This document shows positions 45,755-54,621 of a stretch of DNA of 64,000 bases, in pieces. The DNA lies in contig NZ_CP151087.1 of assembly GCF_038396785.1 (NCBI RefSeq), positions 5,208,001 to 5,272,000 on the forward strand, in the 5' to 3' direction. The notes under the pieces were generated by a model. That model ran no database searches, was not told the DNA's origin, and saw nothing but the letters and a program-made list of their open reading frames with translations. The stretch comes from Sphingobacterium thalpophilum (GTDB taxonomy: Bacteria > Bacteroidota > Bacteroidia > Sphingobacteriales > Sphingobacteriaceae). Numbering within the stretch: the stretch's first letter is position 1; the number at the start of each line of letters is the position of its first letter. Made by a program: the position numbers and the translations under genes.

Positions 45755-46578
45755 TTACGGGAAAAAAAATTGTCAGCCAAGAGCAGGTGATGATGCTGAT
45801 GGAGGATGTGGAGCGTCTTTATGGTTACGATTTTACCCATTATACGAAGGCCTCCTTATCGCGGCGAATCAACCAACTTTGTCTGCTGGATAATTTTGCG
45901 AGCTTTGCCGAACTGCGTTACCGTGTTGTCCACGATCCGGAATACCTGCAGCGATTTGTCGAAAAGATGACGGTCAATGTGACCGAAATGTTTCGTGACC
46001 CTAGTTTTTTTGCACATCTTCGCCAGGAAATCCTACCCAAATTGCGCACCTACGCCTTTATCCGTATATGGATAGCTGGCTGTGCAACAGGTGAAGAAGC
46101 GTATTCACTGGCCATTCTATTGCAGGAACATAATCTGCTGCACAAATCGCTGATCTACGGCACCGATATCAATCCCTCGGTGCTCGAGCAGGCAAAGAAG
46201 GCTGTTATCCCGATGGCAAATCTAAAATCCTATGTTGAAAATTATCAGCTTTCAGGTGGTAAAGCTGATTTTTCATCGTACTATACCGCGAATTATAACT
46301 GGGTGAAACTCAATCCCACCTTGCGGGAACGCATTGTATTTGCTTCGCACAATCTGGTGAATGATGCTTCTTTTAATGCTTTTCAGCTGATTCTATGTCG
46401 CAATGTGCTGATCTATTTTGACACAGAGCTGCAGGCCAGGGTATTATCGCTCTTTGATGAAAGCCTCGAGACATTTGGTTACCTTGCCTTAGGCAGTCAA
46501 GAGACGCTGCGCTTCTCTGCGCTGGCACCCAACTATGATCAGGTAGGAAACGAAAAAATATGGCGCAAGGTCAAGTAG
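45751..46578 (+). CDS. cheR: CheR-family protein-glutamate methyltransferase
   Basis: CheR enzymes transfer methyl groups from S-adenosylmethionine to glutamates of chemoreceptors or related sensors. Here the helical N-terminal domain (YGYDFTHYTKASLSRRINQL; FVEKMTVNVTEMFRDPSFF) precedes the SAM-binding fold, with motif I at IWIAGCATGEEAYSLAILL. IYGTDINPSVLEQAKK, then LILCRNVLIYFDTELQ also match. Its 275 residues are normal. It overlaps the lone receiver gene by four bases. No CheB methylesterase and no chemoreceptor gene is present in the window, so a chemotaxis role is doubtful. The CHASE3 kinase upstream, with its long helical coiled coil, is a possible substrate, but that is only an inference from neighbourhood. 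Confidence 0.93.
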   Translation: MITGKKIVSQEQVMMLMEDVERLYGYDFTHYTKASLSRRINQLCLLDNFASFAELRYRVVHDPEYLQRFVEKMTVNVTEMFRDPSFFAHLRQEILPKLRTYAFIRIWIAGCATGEEAYSLAILLQEHNLLHKSLIYGTDINPSVLEQAKKAVIPMANLKSYVENYQLSGGKADFSSYYTANYNWVKLNPTLRERIVFASHNLVNDASFNAFQLILCRNVLIYFDTELQARVLSLFDESLETFGYLALGSQETLRFSALAPNYDQVGNEKIWRKVK

Positions 46579-46663
46579 AATGGACTACTTTTTTTTAACT
46601 GGATAGTATTAAAAAATTAACTTATTTAAAAAAATAAAGTATCTTAGTAGGATTGGAGGAAAA

Positions 46664-47320
46664 ATGACTAAAATTCTTTTAGTTGATGACCATCGACTTG
46701 TAAGAAATGGGATACGCTTGATTATTGATACCCACGACAAGCTTTCGGTGGTAGGAGAAGTAGACAGTGCAGAGGATGCATTAATCTATCTTGAACAAAA
46801 TGCATTGCCGGATCTGGTTTTAACGGACCTGAATATGCAGGGCATGGATGGTGTGAGTTTCATCCGAATGGCCAAAAAAATATATCCTGATCTTAGGTTT
46901 GCTGTGCTTTCCATGATTGAAGATCCGGTTGATGTAGCCGAAGCTTTTCGGAGTGGCGCAGACGGGTATCTATCTAAAGGTGGGGATTATGATGAAATCT
47001 TATTTGGATTGTTACGTTTATCGCATGGGCATAAATATCTGATGACCAATTTCGGTTTACGGTTTATGGAAGATTATAATGTTGAGAGCAGTGCTACGGT
47101 CGATGTAGGTTCGCGCCTGGCACAGTATGAGATTTCCGATAGGGAGTTTGCTGTGCTGGAACTGATTGCCCAGGGTTTCACTGCAATGGAGATTGCGGAT
47201 AAAATTTTTCTAAGCAAACGAACCGTTGAAGGACATCGCCAGAACTTGATGGATAAGACAAAAAGTAAGAATACGGCAGATTTGATCCGTTTCGCTTTTC
47301 AGCAGAAGCTTTTGAGTTAG
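46664..47320 (+). CDS. NarL/FixJ-family response regulator with LuxR helix-turn-helix
   Basis: The N-terminal receiver domain (KILLVDDHRLVRNGIRLIID) has phospho-acceptor Asp55 in VLTDLNMQGMDG and Lys in GYLSKGGDYDE. The C-terminal LuxR-type DNA-binding domain at about 150-215 (YEISDREFAVLELIAQGFTA; IFLSKRTVEGHRQNLMDKT) ends in NTADLIRFAFQQKLL. At 218 residues it is full length. It lies 85 bases after cheR on the same strand and is followed by a terminator. It is the only DNA-binding output in this signalling cluster and so is the likely final target of the phosphorelay; targets are unknown. Confidence 0.93.
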   Translation: MTKILLVDDHRLVRNGIRLIIDTHDKLSVVGEVDSAEDALIYLEQNALPDLVLTDLNMQGMDGVSFIRMAKKIYPDLRFAVLSMIEDPVDVAEAFRSGADGYLSKGGDYDEILFGLLRLSHGHKYLMTNFGLRFMEDYNVESSATVDVGSRLAQYEISDREFAVLELIAQGFTAMEIADKIFLSKRTVEGHRQNLMDKTKSKNTADLIRFAFQQKLLS

Positions 47321-47392
47321 CGCAGGATTTTTCGAATGGCGAAGACCTTAGGAAAGGTATCAGGAAATATTTTGCTAAAGTGAGTTATTAAG

Positions 47393-47427
47393 AATCGGGC
47401 TTCCATCTAAATGGAAGCCCGATTTTT
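47393..47427 (+). terminator. Rho-independent terminator after the signalling cluster
   Basis: AATCGGGCTTCCAT (47393-47406) pairs with ATGGAAGCCCGATT (47411-47424) around a four-base loop, and the T-run continues to 47427. It sits about 75 bases after the LuxR-type regulator and upstream of the convergent DUF5695-like gene's end. Confidence 0.9.
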
Positions 47428-47514
47428 GGGCGTCTTACGATCTCTTTTGTTTCTAGCGTGAATGCTAGCGTAGATATAGCCCATGTTTAAGTCGACCGTT
47501 GCCTGGATTTTTTG

Positions 47515-50244
47515 CTACTTCAGCTTTTTCAATTTTACCGTTTTTGTTGATAGGGGTATTACATAGCGATTCATCGCATCTTTGGCTATTCCTTCCACAT
47601 CATAATGGCTTTCTGGATTTACATTGAGCAGCATATTCGTGCTATATTGGTTCGCCTCCGTATTGAAGATCAGGGTGACGCTGCGGTCTTTTTGATCGTA
47701 CTGTAATTCGGCAATTTCTCCGGCGTCGGTGGTCAGCCAAAGATTTTCTTTTGCCAGAAAGACACGCCCTTTGGAAGCTGTAGTCAGGGCAACCTTAACC
47801 AGCTGTTTTTCGGTTTTTAGATTACCACTGAAAGCCAGCCAGCCAAATTCGGGATGGTCGACAATATAGGTTCCCGAATTGACGGCATAGCCATAAAAAC
47901 CGGTTCCATAATCGCCCGAGATACCGTCATTGGCCAGTGTGGACGGGTAAGAGTGGAATGCTCCCGGGCCAAAGCCGTCTTGGGTGACATTGGCCAATGC
48001 ACCCATCATGCCGGCATGTCCGATACGGAGTAGGTAGAAGTCGTCCGGATGATCGCGGTAGGCAGTCAGGACGGGAATGGCATTGAGGGCCGAACCATAA
48101 TGATGCAGCTGCCGCTCGATACGGGAGAGCTTGCCGCCATAGACAAAATCCCAGTAACGGCGCGCGCTGCCATTGTAACCCCAGTGCGGAACGGTTGGCA
48201 TGTAGGCGATGATGGCATTTAGGGTGACTTGAGCCTTTTCATCGAAACCAAAAAAGCGTGACCAGAGGTATACCTCTTCCTGACCGGTAGAGTCCCAGGG
48301 CATCTCGCTTCCGAATGGATAATTGAGGGTTTTCCAATGCTCTGCTCGTTTGCGCATGGCAGCTTCAAGCTTATCGGCCATGGTGGTTAATCCTTCCTTT
48401 CGGAGGTCATTGAGGACGATAAGGAAAATACTGCCTTCCATTTGACCGAACTGCGCGTAATAAGGCGCTTTTTCGACCATGGCGATACTGGTCTGGTACG
48501 CCCGTTCGAGGTACTTGTCCCAAGTTTCCTCGTTGACCAGATTGTTGTAGTTGCGGGCAAGCCTGTACATCACCCAGTGTGCTGCCGCCACGTGTGGGTA
48601 ATTGTAGGACCGCCCAATGTCGTCGGCTTCTTTTTTAGGCCAAGCAGCCCAGGTCTTCCAGTTGATGTCCGAGCGGTATGTTCCTGCGGGCATCGAGTCG
48701 GGTTCATAATAAAAGAGGCTTTTGACAACGCCATATTTCTTGTCGCCTTCTTTATGCTGGATATGGCCATATAGCGTCTCATTGACAAAACGTTTCAATT
48801 TGGCTATTTCCTGCTGATTGGGCTGTAGTACCTGTTTCATCAGGGCGGCAAGCCAGCTTGCGGCACCGGCTTCATCGCTTAGACCCGCAAACCAGGCACT
48901 CTTATTTTGGGTGATGGGCTGCTGTTCTTCATAGTCGTAGGATATAACAGATGGTGATCGGCCAAAAATATCTTTATCATTTTCATACCACTGCTTGGTA
49001 GTGAGGAAATGGCCCAGATCTTGGACGACTTCTTTTTCAGATTTGATCACTTTATAGTGTATCGTCTGTGTAATGCCATCCCGGTAGTTGATGGTAAGCC
49101 GCGCACGTCCCCAACGATTGCCCTTCACTTCGTATTCGGTCCAGTGCTGTGCTGTACTTCCTTTTTTTGTCAGGGTCAAAGCACCTTCAGGATAGACACT
49201 GACATTTTTGACCGCTTTGCTATGCTTAACAAAAAGTTTGGCGGGATTGTCCATGGGGACAACATATCCGGGAAGCCCAACAGCAACAGGCCTATTATTT
49301 TTCAGTAACTCCGATTCAATTTGTCGGATACTTGGTGCGAGAACGAATTTTAAGGCAAAGGTATTTGATTCCTGTGGCTTCAAGAGGGTAGAAGTCGGTG
49401 TATTCCATTGTTCTACGCCTTTCCAGTCAGTCTCAGCATGTGCCTTACTGTGGATCAGCCATTCATGAAATCCCTCAAAGGTAATACTTCGGGGGGTCGG
49501 GTCGGTATTGAGCGGATTGTAGGCTTCAAAGCCTGCATTTTTATAGGGCAATACCAATAGACTAGGTCCATTGCCATGTAGACGGTTGACCTGTAGATAA
49601 CCCGCATCTTGGCCGATATAGGGATCGAAAAACACATTCTGTGCATGCGCCTGATCGAGATTTTTCCAGTCCATGTTGTTATTGAATGGAAGGGGGATGC
49701 CCAGCGCGCCAATTTCGATGGTATAATCAGTTGGATTTGAAATCTCAAAGCTAAGGATCAGGTCGCCATGGTCATCTTGCCAGTTGCGGATGACCTTTAA
49801 GGGGATGTTGTTGAGCGTAGGACTAATATCCGCGCTGGCCAGGTTGTTTTTTGTAGGACTTAGCGCCTTTACGTGCTTACGCGCTGTAGCCGATGAATAG
49901 GCGCTCCAGGAGCTATCGCCCTGACGACGCAAACTGATCGTGATATCACCGATATGAAAAAATTGATTACGGTCTCTTTTGCGCAGGAGTTCAACAGGTG
50001 TATAGTCAAAGTCTTTTTCGCTTCCGTTGGGACGAAAAGAAGATAGCGTCTGCGACGCATTGAGAATGGCTACATTGAGGTTTTTGAGGGTAAAGCTTTT
50101 GGCGCCCTCTTCTACGCCTAAGGTGGCTTGCTGCGCTTTGACTGCTTTCCATACGGGGTGTTCGTCCTGCTGGCTATATACGCTGCTTGGCAACTGTGTG
50201 CATACGAGCGCAAATAGGATCCAATAGCATTTTTTAAGATTCAT
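47515..50244 (-). CDS. DUF5695-like secreted protein, probable (alpha/alpha)-barrel carbohydrate-active enzyme
   Basis: This large secreted protein of 909 residues uses ATG 50244 (an ATG at 50265 would add seven). The signal peptide is KKCYWILFALVCTQLPSSVYSQ. The N-terminal half is beta-rich (FHIGDITISLRRQGDS; LILSFEISNPTDYTIEIGAL). The C-terminal half from about 420 is helical with paired aromatic and acidic residues as in six-hairpin glycosidases: WFAGLSDEAGAASWLAALMK, YNYPHVAAAHWVMYRLARNY and WGYNGSARRYWDFVYGGKLS. HSYPSTLANDGISGDYGTGF also occurs. This layout recalls DUF5695 proteins found near GH43 genes in Bacteroidota. No catalytic residues can be named. It is divergent from a GH43 gene, with a shared 273-base promoter region. 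The glycosidase role is inference. Confidence 0.6.
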   Translation of the reverse strand: MNLKKCYWILFALVCTQLPSSVYSQQDEHPVWKAVKAQQATLGVEEGAKSFTLKNLNVAILNASQTLSSFRPNGSEKDFDYTPVELLRKRDRNQFFHIGDITISLRRQGDSSWSAYSSATARKHVKALSPTKNNLASADISPTLNNIPLKVIRNWQDDHGDLILSFEISNPTDYTIEIGALGIPLPFNNNMDWKNLDQAHAQNVFFDPYIGQDAGYLQVNRLHGNGPSLLVLPYKNAGFEAYNPLNTDPTPRSITFEGFHEWLIHSKAHAETDWKGVEQWNTPTSTLLKPQESNTFALKFVLAPSIRQIESELLKNNRPVAVGLPGYVVPMDNPAKLFVKHSKAVKNVSVYPEGALTLTKKGSTAQHWTEYEVKGNRWGRARLTINYRDGITQTIHYKVIKSEKEVVQDLGHFLTTKQWYENDKDIFGRSPSVISYDYEEQQPITQNKSAWFAGLSDEAGAASWLAALMKQVLQPNQQEIAKLKRFVNETLYGHIQHKEGDKKYGVVKSLFYYEPDSMPAGTYRSDINWKTWAAWPKKEADDIGRSYNYPHVAAAHWVMYRLARNYNNLVNEETWDKYLERAYQTSIAMVEKAPYYAQFGQMEGSIFLIVLNDLRKEGLTTMADKLEAAMRKRAEHWKTLNYPFGSEMPWDSTGQEEVYLWSRFFGFDEKAQVTLNAIIAYMPTVPHWGYNGSARRYWDFVYGGKLSRIERQLHHYGSALNAIPVLTAYRDHPDDFYLLRIGHAGMMGALANVTQDGFGPGAFHSYPSTLANDGISGDYGTGFYGYAVNSGTYIVDHPEFGWLAFSGNLKTEKQLVKVALTTASKGRVFLAKENLWLTTDAGEIAELQYDQKDRSVTLIFNTEANQYSTNMLLNVNPESHYDVEGIAKDAMNRYVIPLSTKTVKLKKLK

Positions 50245-50475
50245 TTTAGATATTTTAATACTCATTATAAGACAGCTAAGGTCAATGCTCTTACAAAGAT
50301 GAAGGATTGTACCCTGTATTTATGGGTAGATTTTAACCTTCAATAGCCCATTTTTAACCAGTTAGCCATCAAAATTTGTAATGTGATGACTGAAGTTATA
50401 AATTTAATGTTAAATAGACATTTATCGTAGATTTTATTTGTTGTAAAATCTGTTAAATGGCAATATCGTTTCTTC

Positions 50476-50506
50476 TGTACCTGTAAACTCTTATGTACTT
50501 GTAAAC
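50476..50506. repeat. Direct repeat TGTACYTGTAAAC in the divergent promoter region
   Basis: TGTACCTGTAAAC (50476-50488) and TGTACTTGTAAAC (50494-50506) are 18 bases start to start and lie just upstream of the GH43 gene. They may be regulator-binding half-sites. The rest of the 273-base gap between the divergent genes is AT-rich, with a near-consensus TTTATTTG but no other clear signal. Confidence 0.4.
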
Positions 50507-50517
50507 CTTGTGTTATC

Positions 50518-53500
50518 ATGAAACATCATTTTTCTTTCGCTATTTTGGCAGCAATGGTTATGTCGCTAACAGGGCTGGTGGCCCAGCCGTTGAAACCGTA
50601 CCAACAGCCTAATGTATTGAATCCACTGCTGCCCGGATATTTTGCGGACCCGAGCATCAAGAAAATTGCCGATACGTATTATATCTATGCGACTACGGAT
50701 GGGAACGGTTGGGGCGCAGGCCCTTCGCAGGTGTGGAGTTCCAGGGATCTGAAGAACTGGACCATTCAACCCATGAACTGGCCCAATACACATTGGTACT
50801 GGGCGCCTGATATGACGCAGGGATACGACGGACGATATTACCTCTATTATAGTCAGCCTGTAGAAATTTTTGGGGCAGTGGCCGACAGCCCAACGGGACC
50901 TTGGGAACCTTTGGTAGCCGAAGGCAAATCGATGATCCCTAATTATATGATTCCAGGTGTAATCACCCTGGACGGGCAAACCTTTCGGGATGATGATGGC
51001 CGCATTTATCTATTTTGGGGGACCTGGGGAATCTACCCCGATCATGGATGTGGGGTGGGGATACTCAACAGGGATATGAAAACCTTCGACAAGACAGCAT
51101 TGATCCCCAATACGGTGGCAAAGGACTTTTTTGAGGCTCCTTATATGTTTAAGCGTAAGGGCATCTATTACCTGATGTACTCCTCGGGGCATTGCGAAGA
51201 TGGTACGTATCGTGTTCAGTACGTTAAAAGTAAAACCGGTCCCATGGGGCCTTTTGAATACCCGTCGATCAATCCAATATTGATTACAAACGAGGATGGC
51301 AGTATACACGGTCCGGGACATCATAGTATTCTTGAACAGGATAATCGTTATTTCATTGTCTATCACAGGCACAACAATCCACACGCTGGGGGTGGCTTCC
51401 ATCGTCAGGTTGCCATGGACGAGCTATTCTTTACGGCTGACGGCGATATTGAGCCGGTGCGGCCCACACATGTTGGTGTACCGGATTTGTTTCCAGCAGT
51501 AGCAGAGCCAGTCGATTTGGCTTTTGGTAAAACCGTGACGGCCTCTTCCTGGTACAATACCGACTTTAGGCCTTCTTTTTTAGTAGACAACAACAATGGA
51601 ACGCTATGGCGGGCCAAAAATAATCAGGGACCAGCCTGGGTAGCTATCGACTTAGGTAAAACAATGGATATACAGACCATATCTATTCAGTTTGAATACC
51701 CGACGTATGCCTATCGATACCGACTCGAAACCTCTATGGATGGTATCGTCTGGGAAAATTTTGTGGATCGCTCGGATAACGACCGCTGGGCGAGTCCTAT
51801 TGTAGAACATGGCAAAGCTAGGACGAGATATGTTAGGCTAAATGTATTGAACAGCCAATTGAATGGACTTCCTCGTGGCGTTTGGAACATGAAGGTGTAT
51901 GCACAAAAGCTTCCACAACAGACGCTATGGTCTGCAGCACAAAAGATGCCTGTGCAGGAAGTCGCAGTGGGTAATTTGATCCATATCGATGCGGCCAATT
52001 ACCAGGAAGGACAATACGTAAAAAGTATTCAGAATAAAGGGCTACTCGGGGGCATGTTCAGCACGGAACAGGCCCTGGCTGTTAAAAATTATCAGGGTAA
52101 AAAGGCATTCTTCTTTGATGGTGTAACTGCGCTGCGATCGACATTCGCCGTGCCGCAGTCGTTGGCTGCAAATGGCTCCTATAGTATAGGACTATGGGTC
52201 AATAATCCGGACATAGACCGATTTGAACAGCTGGTTGCCTGGTCGTCGGGGCAGCAGGATCTCAGTAAAGCGATTTTTGGTTATGGTACTGATGCCGGAC
52301 GTGGGGCCATCACGCATGGCTCCTGGCCTGATTTGGGATATGCATCGGTTCCGGACTCAAATGTGTGGCATCATATTGTATTTTCTTTTGACGGCTATCA
52401 GGAGTCTGTTTATGTGGATGGAAAGCTGCAGCGCAGGGAAAATAGGATGCTGTTTGTCAAGCCCGGGGATGTTTTTGTCCTGGGAGCTTCGGATGTACTG
52501 GACCAGCATTTTTCGGGCTATGTATCCAGTTTGCAGGTATATAATACGAGCTTGGATGAGGTGGAAGTGGTTAGGTTGGCCAATGAAGTGCCTAAATCGA
52601 ATTTCTTTGCGCTGCAAACTGACGATTTAAACCTCGGAAAGCTCAGTACCTTGCGGAACCATGGAACAGCAAAGGATACTTTAGTGACGGTTGACGATGC
52701 GGTGGTCACGGTAGCGGGAAATAGACTGGCACTGAAAGGTAAAGCTTTTGAAAGTGCGGCGCTAAGGGAGATTCTTCAGCAGCAGCGGTATACGCTTTAT
52801 CTTGATTGGTATGACGATGGTTCCTGGCAGCATGCTGTGCTTGTCAATGATAAAGGAAAGAAGAGCTTTTATCGCAATGGGAAGATTGAAAAGCGCGTGT
52901 TTTCTGACAAGCTGCTGCGGGTAAGTAAGAATACCCTCGAACTGGCTTATCTATTTCATTTCTTTCGCGCCTATGCTGGTACCTTAACATCGGATGAAGT
53001 AGACGCAAAGTTCAGTCAGTGGAAAGCGGGCCTGGCAAAGGGACTGGACGGGTATGTTCCGCAGGTGCTTTCTCCGCCGCACCTGATCAATGCCGATCAG
53101 GTATTTGCACAGGTAGAGAAAAAGCCAGGAATGTGGTATTTATTCCGTTCTGATGGTGAGAGCTCAGGCTGGAAGCAGCAGTCTTACCACCTTTTTAAAT
53201 CATCCGGACCCGGAAAATCTATCGAAGTTCTTGCGAAGGATGCCTTTGGCCATGTCAGTGAGCCGGTAGTGGAAGCGATTTCGGCGCAAAAGCCGCAATT
53301 GGTGCAGCCAGCACAGGATGAAAGCTATTCAGCCAAGGATCAGAAAATTCCTTTCTGGGATGGTTATCAATACAGTGAAAGAATCGATAGCACACAGACA
53401 GCGCTTTCCTACCTGGCTGGAACCTGGAAAATCCAGTCCAAAAATACCAAATGGGGCGATGCAGATCTTCTAGCCCCGTTTGTTTTTAAAGAGCTGGAGG

Positions 53501-53919
53501 GCGATTTCACGCTAGAGGTTAAGGTAAGTGATGTGGTAGGCCTGGGCCGTAAAGTACGTACATCAAGTGAAGCTGGTGTCATGATTCAAAGCATGGATCG
53601 TAAGGATGCCTACATCAGCAATTGTATTTTGACGGGATGGAACCTGGGCAACCTTTCGCGGAGCATCGGTCCACAGATTTTTCAGGAAGAGAATACAGGA
53701 ACGGGCCTTAATTTTTCGCCTTACCTTCAGGTCCAAAAGGTCGGTAGTTATTTCTTTTTGCGTTGCTCGATAGATGGGGTGGATTGGAAAGATCTGCCTG
53801 GAACACCGTTTCTACGTCCCGATCTGAACGGCAAAAGACTGCGCGTCGGCCTTTATCAGATTGCTGGTAACAACCAGCTGGGTTATGGTGAATTTGAAAG
53901 ACTTCGTATCTGGAAATAA
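50518..53919 (+). CDS. Multimodular GH43 glycosidase with F5/8-type and LamG-type domains
   Basis: GH43 enzymes are five-bladed propeller arabinofuranosidases, xylosidases or exo-galactanases. After a signal peptide (ILAAMVMSLTGLVAQ) the catalytic domain covers about 30-330. The base is Asp44 in GYFADPSIKK, the probable pKa modulator Asp152 in LDGQTFRDDDG, and the acid Glu206 in FFEAPYMFKRKG. An F5/8-type C (CBM32-like) domain follows at about 335-465 (VTASSWYNTDFRPSFLVDN; RYVRLNVLNSQLNG), then a LamG-type domain at about 485-700 (AVPQSLAANGSYSIGLWV). A C-terminal concanavalin-like (DUF1349-type) module covers about 950-1133. At 1133 residues it is large but intact. Residue roles are by family pattern. 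It is divergent from the DUF5695-like gene; subfamily and substrate unknown. Confidence 0.88.
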   Translation: MKHHFSFAILAAMVMSLTGLVAQPLKPYQQPNVLNPLLPGYFADPSIKKIADTYYIYATTDGNGWGAGPSQVWSSRDLKNWTIQPMNWPNTHWYWAPDMTQGYDGRYYLYYSQPVEIFGAVADSPTGPWEPLVAEGKSMIPNYMIPGVITLDGQTFRDDDGRIYLFWGTWGIYPDHGCGVGILNRDMKTFDKTALIPNTVAKDFFEAPYMFKRKGIYYLMYSSGHCEDGTYRVQYVKSKTGPMGPFEYPSINPILITNEDGSIHGPGHHSILEQDNRYFIVYHRHNNPHAGGGFHRQVAMDELFFTADGDIEPVRPTHVGVPDLFPAVAEPVDLAFGKTVTASSWYNTDFRPSFLVDNNNGTLWRAKNNQGPAWVAIDLGKTMDIQTISIQFEYPTYAYRYRLETSMDGIVWENFVDRSDNDRWASPIVEHGKARTRYVRLNVLNSQLNGLPRGVWNMKVYAQKLPQQTLWSAAQKMPVQEVAVGNLIHIDAANYQEGQYVKSIQNKGLLGGMFSTEQALAVKNYQGKKAFFFDGVTALRSTFAVPQSLAANGSYSIGLWVNNPDIDRFEQLVAWSSGQQDLSKAIFGYGTDAGRGAITHGSWPDLGYASVPDSNVWHHIVFSFDGYQESVYVDGKLQRRENRMLFVKPGDVFVLGASDVLDQHFSGYVSSLQVYNTSLDEVEVVRLANEVPKSNFFALQTDDLNLGKLSTLRNHGTAKDTLVTVDDAVVTVAGNRLALKGKAFESAALREILQQQRYTLYLDWYDDGSWQHAVLVNDKGKKSFYRNGKIEKRVFSDKLLRVSKNTLELAYLFHFFRAYAGTLTSDEVDAKFSQWKAGLAKGLDGYVPQVLSPPHLINADQVFAQVEKKPGMWYLFRSDGESSGWKQQSYHLFKSSGPGKSIEVLAKDAFGHVSEPVVEAISAQKPQLVQPAQDESYSAKDQKIPFWDGYQYSERIDSTQTALSYLAGTWKIQSKNTKWGDADLLAPFVFKELEGDFTLEVKVSDVVGLGRKVRTSSEAGVMIQSMDRKDAYISNCILTGWNLGNLSRSIGPQIFQEENTGTGLNFSPYLQVQKVGSYFFLRCSIDGVDWKDLPGTPFLRPDLNGKRLRVGLYQIAGNNQLGYGEFERLRIWK

Positions 53920-53952
53920 AAACAGTGAGTAGATGAAAAACGGTAAGAAGGA

Positions 53953-54432
53953 TCACTTGGAGTCATTTGGCGTTAAAGTGCTGATTAATGAGTCAGCCTC
54001 CGCCTTTCCGACAAGCCTGGTGGATGATATGGTCTGCAATTTATAGCGGATATCCAACACTTTCGCTTGTATATTATAGCGAGTCATCACTTTCAGCACT
54101 TTGGTATATTGCCTCTTTTCGGCATCGTACCCGAAAGCGAAAAGATCCAGTTCTTCCTTGATGTTGCAGCCTTTAAAATAAACATTTTTCCAACGATGTC
54201 CTAAATTGCCGATGGGATTATACCAAATGATGGAAGAATCGAGGTTCCTTCTGCCCCAGCTATCGGGAATGGGATATAGGCCCAGTTTCTTACGCTGTTC
54301 ATTGTAATGAACGCCATATTTTTCGGTGATACAGGTTTTGCTGAAATACGACCGGATGGAAGGATAAATGGGCAATAGAATAGCAATAAAAGATAGTACG
54401 ACAAATAGATTCCGAAAAGTGGTCTTCTTCAT
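53953..54432 (-). CDS. Hypothetical protein with N-terminal membrane segment
   Basis: I do not recognise this 159-residue protein. An N-terminal hydrophobic segment (LFVVLSFIAILLPIYPSI) could be a signal anchor. The remainder is soluble and basic, with YNEQRKKLGLYPIPDSWGRR, then WYNPIGNLGHRWKNVYFKG, and ends in KAEADSLISTLTPNDSK. There is no lipobox and no repeat. It is convergent with the GH43 gene, 33 bases apart, and divergent from the lipoprotein gene at 54622. Its composition looks protein-like throughout, so a real gene is likely although function is unknown. Confidence 0.6.
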   Translation of the reverse strand: MKKTTFRNLFVVLSFIAILLPIYPSIRSYFSKTCITEKYGVHYNEQRKKLGLYPIPDSWGRRNLDSSIIWYNPIGNLGHRWKNVYFKGCNIKEELDLFAFGYDAEKRQYTKVLKVMTRYNIQAKVLDIRYKLQTISSTRLVGKAEADSLISTLTPNDSK

Positions 54433-54621
54433 AAGTGGTCTTTTGATGTTGCTAGGCTCGTATATTGTGCACCCTTATTGCATCTGTCTACAATGGTTTT
54501 CTTGTTTTCATTTTAAATATATTAAAAAATATGGAGTGAGGCGCTTCTAAAGTAAAATTAGGGCGATCAAAAACATTATGAAAAGGTTATTGTTGTAAAA
54601 AATAAGGTATAACCTCAGGTA

